Positions 1 through 6,124 of a stretch of DNA of 12,406 nucleotides are shown here, piece after piece; the stretch's first letter is position 1; each line of letters starts with the position of its first letter. Source of the DNA: an uncultured Collinsella sp. (GTDB lineage: Bacteria > Actinomycetota > Coriobacteriia > Coriobacteriales > Coriobacteriaceae); the NCBI GenBank assembly GCA_900549535.1, contig UROR01000055.1, positions 1 to 12,406 on the forward strand, written 5' to 3'. The position numbers were made by a program, and so were the translations under genes. Under the pieces are notes generated by a model. It had not been told where the DNA came from, made no database searches, and saw nothing but the letters and a program-made list of their open reading frames with translations.

Positions 1-1125
1 CTGGACGCCAGCGCGTTTATCCGTCAGGTCTACTGCGCCGTGGAGGCCCGCTGCCCCGACGTGTTGATGATGGCCGAGGGGTCCGCCGCGTGGCCGCTCG
101 TGACCTATCCGCCGCAGGACGGCGGCCTGGGCTTCCACTACAAGTGGGACATGGGCTGGATGAACGACACCCTTCACTACATGCAGACCGATTTTCCGTG
201 GCGCCCCGGCAACCACGGGCTGCTCACGTTCTCCATCATGTACGCCTTTACCGAGAACTTCATCTGCCCGCTGAGCCACGACGAGGTCGTGCACGGCAAG
301 TGTTCGTTGATCGGCCGCATGCCGGGCGACTGGTGGCGCCAGTTTGCCGGTCTGCGCACGCTGGCCTTCTACCAAATGACGCACCCCGGAGCCAAGCTCA
401 ACTTTATGGGCAACGAGATCGGCCAGTTTATTGAGTGGCGCTACTACGAGTCCATTCAGTGGTTCCTGACCGAGGAGTACGAGACCCACCGTCATCATCA
501 GGCGTTTATTAAGGCGCTCAACCACCTGTACACCGACGAGCCTGCCCTGTACGAGCGCGGCTACACCGACGACGGCTTTACCTGGATCGATGCGGACAAC
601 TCCAAGCAGTCCATCGTGAGCTTTGTGCGTCAGGGCGAGGACATCGACGACGACCTGGTGATCCTGATCAACTTTGACCCGGCGAGCTACGAGAGCTTCC
701 GCGTGGGCGTGCCGCGCGAGGGTGACTGGGAGGTCATCTTTGATTCCGACCGTCCTGAGTTTGGCGGCAGCGGCTATGCCGGCGAGGAGCCCTACACCTG
801 CTCGAGCGAGCCCTATCCCTGGAACGGGCAGATGGACTCCATCGAGATTAAGGTGCCCGGCCTTGCAGGCGTGGTGCTTAAGCGCCGCGGTCCCAGCAGC
901 TATAAGCCGCCTGTAGTCGAGGAGCCCAAGGCTGCGCCCAAAAAGCGTACGTCTTCGGTAAAGCCCAAGACCGCGGCTGCTAAGAAGGCTCCGGCCAAGG
1001 CGAAGGCTGCCAAGCCCGCAGCCAAGGCTTCGGCCAAGTCCACCACGGCCAAAAAGGCAGCCACCAAAAAGGCTGCTCCCAAGGCCAAGGCAGCTGCTGT
1101 TAAGGCTCCTGCCAAGAAAGCGTAA
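1..1125 (+). CDS. glgB: 1,4-alpha-glucan branching enzyme GlgB, 5' end missing
   Basis: Glycogen branching enzyme (GH13) cuts alpha-1,4 chains and rejoins them as alpha-1,6 branches. The frame is open from base 1, so the gene enters from the left and only 374 C-terminal residues are visible. The fragment carries the family motif MAEGSAAWP with the likely general acid glutamate at fragment residue 26, then GGLGFHYKWDMGWMNDTL, and PLSHDEVVHGK with the conserved His-Asp pair (residues 93-94). FMGNEIGQ and the C-terminal beta domain follow, to about residue 296. The catalytic nucleophile aspartate lies upstream of the window. Residues 298-374 are an extra lysine/alanine/proline-rich tail that ordinary GlgB proteins such as that of E. 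coli lack. glgP starts 94 bases downstream, in the same direction. The identification is firm; the true start cannot be seen. Confidence 0.96.
   Translation: MDASAFIRQVYCAVEARCPDVLMMAEGSAAWPLVTYPPQDGGLGFHYKWDMGWMNDTLHYMQTDFPWRPGNHGLLTFSIMYAFTENFICPLSHDEVVHGKCSLIGRMPGDWWRQFAGLRTLAFYQMTHPGAKLNFMGNEIGQFIEWRYYESIQWFLTEEYETHRHHQAFIKALNHLYTDEPALYERGYTDDGFTWIDADNSKQSIVSFVRQGEDIDDDLVILINFDPASYESFRVGVPREGDWEVIFDSDRPEFGGSGYAGEEPYTCSSEPYPWNGQMDSIEIKVPGLAGVVLKRRGPSSYKPPVVEEPKAAPKKRTSSVKPKTAAAKKAPAKAKAAKPAAKASAKSTTAKKAATKKAAPKAKAAAVKAPAKKA
892..1122 (+). other. Lysine/alanine-rich C-terminal tail of GlgB
   Basis: This segment encodes the last 77 residues of GlgB. It starts right after the end of the beta domain (GVVLKRRG) with a short linker containing VVEEPKAAPKK. 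It then becomes almost only Lys, Ala, Pro, Thr and Ser, with repeated AKKA, PAKA and TKKAA units. Sequence of this kind resembles histone H1-like or AlgP-like tails and is expected to be disordered and strongly positive. It is in frame with GlgB and has no start codon with a ribosome site of its own, so it is part of the enzyme. Its role is unknown; binding to a polyanion or to partner proteins would be a guess. Confidence 0.85.
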
Positions 1126-1150
1126 CAAAGGCGTTACCACTGTAATTACC

Positions 1151-1165
1151 CGCCCCGCGGGGGCG
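1151..1165 (+). other. GC-rich hairpin in the glgB-glgP gap
   Basis: CGCCCC and GGGGCG form a perfect 6-bp stem around a GCG loop, 25 bases after the glgB stop. No T-run follows, so it is not a typical Rho-independent terminator. It lies directly before the candidate -10 element TAGGAT (1166-1171). It could be a processing or stabilising structure, or simply a GC-rich chance palindrome. Confidence 0.35.
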
Positions 1166-1174
1166 TAGGATACA
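1166..1174 (+). promoter_or_regulatory. Candidate -10 element upstream of glgP
   Basis: TAGGATACA fits the TAnnnT pattern of a -10 box (TAGGAT) and lies 48 bases before the glgP start. No good -35 hexamer is found at 16-18 bases; TTACCC at 1146-1151 is only 14 bases away. A near copy, TAGGGTACA, occurs at 11982-11990 before the zinc-ribbon gene, which gives slight support. glgP may therefore have its own promoter as well as reading from glgB. Confidence 0.3.
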
Positions 1175-1219
1175 TGTCATAACCGTTCCGGGAGAAACAT
1201 CCCCGGGGGAAAGGAACGT

Positions 1220-3646
1220 ATGAATAAGATCTTCGACAACAAGCAGGAGTTTACCGAGCTCTATCGCGATGCCGTCATGAGCATCAGCGGCAAGAGCGTC
1301 GAGGCCGCCAGCGACCTTGACCGCTTTAATGCCCTGGCCAAGCTCGTGGCCGAGAAGGCACGCACCGTTGCCACCAAGAGCGATGCCCGCGCCACCGCCG
1401 AGGGCAAGAAGCGCGTGTACTACTTCTCGATCGAGTTTTTGATCGGCCGCCTGCTCGACAACTACCTGCTCAACTTTGGCGTGCGCGACATGGTCGCCGA
1501 GGCACTCGACGACATGGGCTTTGACCTGTCCGTCATCGAGAACCAGGAGCCCGATCCGGCGCTGGGCAACGGTGGCCTGGGCCGTCTGGCCGCATGCTTC
1601 TTGGATTCCATGGCAGCCGAGGGCATTGCCGGCTACGGCAACGGCATGCGCTACCGCTACGGCCTGTTTAAGCAGGAGATCGTCAACGGCAGCCAGGTCG
1701 AGGCCACCGACGAGTGGCTCACCCACGGCTATCCCTGGGAGGTCCGTCGTCAGGACAAGGCCGTGACCATTAAGTTTGGTGGCCGCGTCGAGGGCTTTGA
1801 GGAGAACGGCCGCACGTTCTACCGCACGGTGGACACGCAGGACATTCTGGCCGTTCCCTATGACATCCCTGTTGTGGGCTATGCCGGCGAGACCGTCAAC
1901 AAGCTGCGCGTCTGGGCCGCCGAGCCGGTCGAAGAGCACTTCGATCTGGAGGCCTTCAACCGCGGCGACTATGCCCTGGCCGATGCCGAGCGCGCCGAGG
2001 CCGAGGCCATCAGCGCCATCCTCTACCCCAACGACGCCGGCGAGCACGGCCGTCTGCTGCGCCTGAAGCAGGAGTACCTGTTTGTATCGGCCGGCATCTA
2101 CAGCCTGCTCGACACCTTTGAGAAGGAGCACGGCGAGAACTGGGAGCTGCTGCCGCAGTTTGTTGCCATCCATACCAACGACACCCACCCCGCCATGTGC
2201 GGCCCCGAACTCATGCGTATCCTCATCGACGAGAAGAAGCTCGAGTGGGACGACGCCTGGAACATCGTGACGCAGGTCGTGAGCTACACCAACCACACCA
2301 TTCTGCCCGAGGCTCTGGAGAAGTGGCCCATCGGCACGTTCTCCAAGCTCCTACCCCGTGTGTACCAGATCATCGACGAGATCAGCCGTCGTTGGCACGA
2401 GTCGTTCGACACCACGCAGGAAGGCTGGCAGGAGCGTCTGCGCCAGACCGCCATTCTGTGGGACGGCGAGATTCGCATGGCCAACCTGTCCGTGATCTGC
2501 AGCCACAGCGTCAACGGCGTGGCCAAGATCCACTCCGACATCATCAAGAACATCGTGCTCAAGGACTTCTATGCCATAACGCCCGAGAAGTTCAACAACA
2601 AGACCAACGGCATCTCGCACCGTCGCTTCTTTGCCGAGGCCAACCCCACCTATGCCAAGCTCGTGACCGAGGCCATTGGCGATGGCTGGCTGAAGGACGC
2701 CTTTGAGCTGGAGAAGCTCAAGGAGTTCCAGAACGACACCGAGTTCCTGAAGGCCGTGGGTGCCTCAAAGCGCGCCAACAAGGAGCGTCTGGCCGCCTAC
2801 GTTAAGGCCGAGACCGGTCTGGTCATCGACCCCAACACCGTCTTCGACGTTCAGGTGAAGCGCTTCCATGCCTACAAGCGCCAGCTCATGAACATCATGA
2901 AGGTGATGGACATCTACAACCGTCGCATCGCCGATCCCAACTTCCACGTGACGCCGACGACCTTCATCTTTAGCGGCAAGGCCGCCTCGAGCTACACCTT
3001 TGCCAAGGAGACCATCCGCCTGATCAACTCGGTGGCCGAGGTCATCAACAACGACCCGCGCGTCAACGAGGTCATGAAGGTCTGCTTTATCCCCAACTTC
3101 CGCGTGAGCAACGCTCAGCTCATCTACCCCGCCGCCGAGATCTCGGAGCAGATCTCCACGGCCGGCAAGGAGGCCTCGGGCACGTCCAACATGAAGCTCA
3201 TGATGAACGGCGCCATTACGCTGGGCACTCTCGACGGCGCCAACATCGAGATCGCCGACCTGGCCGGTCGCGAGAACGAGGCCATCTTTGGCCTGACCGC
3301 TCCCGAGGTCGAGCAGCTCTGGGCATCGAACAGCTACTTTGCGTGGGATACCCTCAACGGCGACCGCGAGCGTCTGGGCTGCGTGATGGACGAGCTCAAG
3401 GACAACACCTTTGCGGGTCTTTCGGGCAACTTCGAGAGCATCTACAACGAGCTCATGAACAACAACGACCCCGACCTGGTCATGGCCGATTTCCGCAGCT
3501 ACGTGGATGCGTGGGAGAAGCTCACGAACAGCTACGGCGACCAGGAGTCCTGGAACCGCAAGGCCCTACTCAACACCGCCTCGAGCGGCTGGTTCTCGAG
3601 CGACCGCACCATTCGCGAGTATCGCGACGAGATCTGGCACGCATAA
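1220..3646 (+). CDS. glgP: Glycogen phosphorylase GlgP
   Basis: Glycogen/maltodextrin phosphorylase (GT35, PLP-dependent) uses phosphate to release glucose-1-phosphate from non-reducing chain ends. The 808 residues match the usual bacterial length. Family signatures run in order: RVYYFSIEFLIGR near residue 70, NGGLGRLAACFLDS from N117, RYRYGLFKQ, NDTHPAMCGPELMR, NNKTNGISHRRFF, VQVKRFHAYKRQ and EASGTSNMKLMMNGA. The lysine of the last motif (K659) is the expected Schiff-base residue for pyridoxal phosphate. The ATG at 1220 has a good ribosome site (AAGGAA, 1211-1216). The gene sits between glgB and glgC, so breakdown is encoded inside the synthesis cluster, as in Bacillus-type glg operons although in a different order. 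No N-terminal regulatory extension is seen. Confidence 0.98.
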   Translation: MNKIFDNKQEFTELYRDAVMSISGKSVEAASDLDRFNALAKLVAEKARTVATKSDARATAEGKKRVYYFSIEFLIGRLLDNYLLNFGVRDMVAEALDDMGFDLSVIENQEPDPALGNGGLGRLAACFLDSMAAEGIAGYGNGMRYRYGLFKQEIVNGSQVEATDEWLTHGYPWEVRRQDKAVTIKFGGRVEGFEENGRTFYRTVDTQDILAVPYDIPVVGYAGETVNKLRVWAAEPVEEHFDLEAFNRGDYALADAERAEAEAISAILYPNDAGEHGRLLRLKQEYLFVSAGIYSLLDTFEKEHGENWELLPQFVAIHTNDTHPAMCGPELMRILIDEKKLEWDDAWNIVTQVVSYTNHTILPEALEKWPIGTFSKLLPRVYQIIDEISRRWHESFDTTQEGWQERLRQTAILWDGEIRMANLSVICSHSVNGVAKIHSDIIKNIVLKDFYAITPEKFNNKTNGISHRRFFAEANPTYAKLVTEAIGDGWLKDAFELEKLKEFQNDTEFLKAVGASKRANKERLAAYVKAETGLVIDPNTVFDVQVKRFHAYKRQLMNIMKVMDIYNRRIADPNFHVTPTTFIFSGKAASSYTFAKETIRLINSVAEVINNDPRVNEVMKVCFIPNFRVSNAQLIYPAAEISEQISTAGKEASGTSNMKLMMNGAITLGTLDGANIEIADLAGRENEAIFGLTAPEVEQLWASNSYFAWDTLNGDRERLGCVMDELKDNTFAGLSGNFESIYNELMNNNDPDLVMADFRSYVDAWEKLTNSYGDQESWNRKALLNTASSGWFSSDRTIREYRDEIWHA

Positions 3647-3683
3647 AGGCGCGCGAGCTCCCCTATGCCAGCACGGCATTACT

Positions 3684-3714
3684 CGACGGGCGTGACGTTG
3701 CGCCGTGCCCGTCG
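3684..3714 (+). other. Strong hairpin between glgP and glgC
   Basis: CGACGGGC (3684-3691) pairs perfectly with GCCCGTCG (3707-3714). Inside the 8-bp stem, further G-U and G-C pairs can extend it towards a small TTG loop. A smaller hairpin, ATGCC/GGCAT, lies just upstream at 3665-3679. No T-run follows. The structure may be a weak terminator, an RNA processing site or a stabilising element that sets different mRNA levels for glgP and glgC. Confidence 0.45.
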
Positions 3715-3753
3715 CTAATGGGTTAGAAACATCGATGACAGAAGGAGAAATCG

Positions 3754-4902
3754 ATGAGTAAGAAAGAATGCATCGCGATGCTCCTCGCAGGAGGACAGGG
3801 CAGCCGATTGGGGGCACTCACCCAAAAGATCGCTAAGCCGGCGGTTAGCTTTGGTGGTAAGTTCCGCATTATCGACTTTTCGCTCTCCAACTGCTCCAAC
3901 TCGGGCATCGACACGGTGGGCGTTCTGACGCAGTATCGCCCCTACCTGCTGCATGCCTATGTGGGCTCCGGCGAGGCGTGGGATCTGGACAGCCGCGACG
4001 GCGGCGTGTCGATCCTGCCGCCGTACGAGACGCAGACCGGCGGCGCCTGGTATGCGGGCACGGCCGACGCCATTACGCAGAACCTCGACTACATTAAGGC
4101 CAACGACCCCAAGTACGTCCTGATTCTTTCGGGCGATCACCTGTATCGCATGGACTACCGCAAGATGCTCAAGACGCACATTGAGAACAACGCCGACCTC
4201 ACGGTGAGCGTTATGCCCGTGCCGTGGGAGGAGGCCAGCCGCTTTGGCATCCTGACCACCGACCCCGAGGACGGCCGCATCACCAAGTTCACCGAGAAGC
4301 CCGATAAGCCCGATTCGAACCTCGCGTCCATGGGCATCTACATCTTCTCGGCCGACGTGCTGATCGAGGCGCTCGAGGAGGACGCTCTGGACCAGCGCTC
4401 GAGCCACGACTTTGGCAAGGACATCATCCCCAAGCTGCTCGGCGAGGGCAAGCGCCTGTACAGCTACGAGTTTCACGGCTTTTGGAAGGACGTCGGCACC
4501 ATCGCCAGCTTCCACGAGACCTCGATGGACCTGCTGGGCAACAACCCCGAGTTCGATCTGTTCGACAAGCACTTCCCCATCATGTCCAACATCACCACGC
4601 GTCCGCCGCACTACATTGGTCCGGATGGTCGCCTGGACGACTGCCTGGTCTCCAACGGCTGCAAGATCTACGGCACCGCTCGCCACTCGATCCTTTCGAC
4701 TGATGTCATCATCGAGGAGCGCGCCGTGGTCGAGGACTCCGTGCTGCTGCCGGGTGCGCACGTTAAGAGCGGCGCGCACATCTGCCGCGCTATTTTGGGC
4801 GAGAACTCCACGGTCGAAGAGGGCGTGAAGCTCGGCTCTGTCGATACCACCAAGGATACGGCCGTCGTTGGAAATGACGTCGTTATCGGGAAGGGGGAAT
4901 GA
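3754..4902 (+). CDS. glgC: Glucose-1-phosphate adenylyltransferase GlgC, catalytic subunit
   Basis: ADP-glucose pyrophosphorylase makes ADP-glucose from ATP and glucose-1-phosphate, usually the controlled step of bacterial glycogen synthesis. The 382 residues include the nucleotide-binding loop GGQGSRL (13-19), KPAVSFGGKFRIIDFSLSN, GTADAITQNLDYI, the catalytic SGDHLYRMDY (D128), the sugar-phosphate motif FTEKP (K182) and FWKDVGTIASFHETSMDLL. A left-handed beta-helix follows from about residue 285. All residues expected for catalysis are present. The start at 3754 has a clear ribosome site (AAGGAG) six bases upstream. The protein resembles the Bacillus GlgC type and ends 4 bases before glgD, so translational coupling and a GlgC/GlgD hetero-oligomer are likely. 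Confidence 0.98.
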   Translation: MSKKECIAMLLAGGQGSRLGALTQKIAKPAVSFGGKFRIIDFSLSNCSNSGIDTVGVLTQYRPYLLHAYVGSGEAWDLDSRDGGVSILPPYETQTGGAWYAGTADAITQNLDYIKANDPKYVLILSGDHLYRMDYRKMLKTHIENNADLTVSVMPVPWEEASRFGILTTDPEDGRITKFTEKPDKPDSNLASMGIYIFSADVLIEALEEDALDQRSSHDFGKDIIPKLLGEGKRLYSYEFHGFWKDVGTIASFHETSMDLLGNNPEFDLFDKHFPIMSNITTRPPHYIGPDGRLDDCLVSNGCKIYGTARHSILSTDVIIEERAVVEDSVLLPGAHVKSGAHICRAILGENSTVEEGVKLGSVDTTKDTAVVGNDVVIGKGE

Positions 4903-4906
4903 TCCG

Positions 4907-6034
4907 ATGATCAATCGCAAGGCCATCGGTTATATCACCGCTAACTACTCTTCGACCTACGGCAGCGTGCTGCTCAAGGATCGCCCCATCGCGTCCGTCC
5001 CGTTTTTGGGCCGCTACCGCCTGATCGACTTCCCGCTGTCCAACATGATGAATGCCGGCATTAAGACCGTCGGTGTAGTTATGCCGGGCAACTACCGCTC
5101 GCTGATCGACCACGTGGGCTCGGGCAAGGACTGGGGCCTGGACCGCAAGAAGGGCGGCCTGTTCATGGTGCCCGGCAACGCGTATGGCACCACCAAGGGC
5201 GGCATGCGCTTCCTGCTGCGCGACATCATCTCCAACAAGACGCTGTTCCAGCGCTCGGACAAGCCCTACGTTGTGATGATGGGCACCAACATCATCTTTA
5301 ACATGGACCTCAACACCATCATCGACGCGCACGAGAACTCCGGCGCCCAGATGACCGTGGTGTACTGCAAGGCTACACGCAACGTCGATGACGAGACCAA
5401 ACTCGAAATTAACGAGAACGGCCGCCTGACGGGCGTGAGCGCCGGCGTCGTGTATGGCGACAACGCCTCTATGGACTGCTGCATCGTCAACCGCGAGACG
5501 CTGCTCGAGATCATCGACCACTACCAGGCCGCCGACTATCTGGACCTGCTCGAGGCACTCCAGGGCGACTTTGGCAACATCGACGTGTGCAGCTACGAGT
5601 ACAAGGGCGAGGTCGTGGGCGTGTTTAGCGAGAAGTCGCTCTATCGCCGCAGCATGGACCTGCTCGACCAGACCGTGGCCGATCAGCTCTTCGATCCCGA
5701 GCGCCCGATCCTGACCAAGGCTCACGACGTGCCGCCTTCGCGCTATGCGACCGGCAGCCACGCGTGCAACTCGATCATCTCGGCCGGCTGCATCATCAAG
5801 GGCACCGTGCGCAACTCGATCCTGTCGCGCGGCGTCGTGGTCGAGGAAGGCGCTTCGGTGACCAACTCGATCATCAACCAGAGCTGCGTCATCAAGAGCG
5901 GCGCCCGCGTTGAGAACGCCATCCTGGACAAGAACAACGTGGTTCCCACCAACACCGAGCTTCGCGGCACGCCCGAGAACATACTGGTGCTGGGAAAGGC
6001 CCCGTTAACTTCTGATATCACCAACGCGAGCTAG
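4907..6034 (+). CDS. glgD: GlgD, non-catalytic partner subunit of ADP-glucose pyrophosphorylase
   Basis: This GlgC-like protein of 375 residues is expected to modulate GlgC in a hetero-oligomer, as known for the Bacillus/Geobacillus GlgCD enzymes. The fold markers are kept: PFLGRYRLIDFPLSNMMNAGI, HVGSGKDWGLDRKKGG and a C-terminal beta-helix with CIIKGTVRNSILSRGVVVEE. The nucleotide loop GGxGxRL is absent, because the N-terminus reads MINRKAIGYITANYSSTYGS. The catalytic GDH is replaced by GTN (126-128). Catalysis by GlgD alone is therefore unlikely. The ATG at 4907 was chosen over an in-frame TTG at 4868, which lies inside glgC and would add 13 residues unlike the family. A G-rich ribosome site (AAGGGGG) lies about 9 bases upstream of 4907, within the end of glgC. 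Confidence 0.95.
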   Translation: MINRKAIGYITANYSSTYGSVLLKDRPIASVPFLGRYRLIDFPLSNMMNAGIKTVGVVMPGNYRSLIDHVGSGKDWGLDRKKGGLFMVPGNAYGTTKGGMRFLLRDIISNKTLFQRSDKPYVVMMGTNIIFNMDLNTIIDAHENSGAQMTVVYCKATRNVDDETKLEINENGRLTGVSAGVVYGDNASMDCCIVNRETLLEIIDHYQAADYLDLLEALQGDFGNIDVCSYEYKGEVVGVFSEKSLYRRSMDLLDQTVADQLFDPERPILTKAHDVPPSRYATGSHACNSIISAGCIIKGTVRNSILSRGVVVEEGASVTNSIINQSCVIKSGARVENAILDKNNVVPTNTELRGTPENILVLGKAPLTSDITNAS

Positions 6035-6065
6035 CTTTGGCACCGCAACATCGCTCGTAACATGT

Positions 6066-6101
6066 AGAATAGCCGCCCGGTTCGCGCCAGGCGGCTATTC
6101 T
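6066..6101 (+). terminator. Perfect 12-bp hairpin between glgD and glgA, possible terminator or attenuator
   Basis: AGAATAGCCGCC (6066-6077) pairs without mismatch with GGCGGCTATTCT (6090-6101), leaving a 12-base loop. It starts 31 bases after the glgD stop and ends 23 bases before the glgA start. The A/T pairs at the base of the stem put TATTCT at its 3' end, but no true T-run follows. It could terminate glgBPCD transcripts in part, act on the opposite strand, or be a processing site. TAGAAT at 6065-6070 also looks like a -10 box, with TTGGCA at 6037-6042, but the 22-base spacing is too long for a standard promoter. Confidence 0.55.
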
Positions 6102-6124
6102 CGAATAACAACATGGGAGACAAT

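Noticed and set aside
1100..2296. Minus-strand open frame of 398 codons opposite glgP
   Set aside because: The translation is Val/Leu/Gly-rich with no recognisable domain, and it mirrors the codon pattern of glgP, whose protein is fully recognisable.
4868..4906. TTG start for glgD inside glgC
   Set aside because: It would add 13 residues not typical of GlgD; the ATG at 4907 gives the standard N-terminus and has a G-rich ribosome site.
3715..4926. Minus-strand open frame of 403 codons opposite glgC
   Set aside because: It is a shadow of glgC; the sense strand has all expected motifs and a good ribosome site, and the antisense product resembles nothing.
4883..5761. Minus-strand open frame of 292 codons opposite glgD
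   Set aside because: It is a shadow created by GC-rich third positions, with no domain and no plausible start context.
6113..6124. Earlier ATG for glgA
   Set aside because: The bases upstream have no ribosome site, while GGGAGA is well placed for the ATG at 6125, whose product starts like other GlgA proteins.
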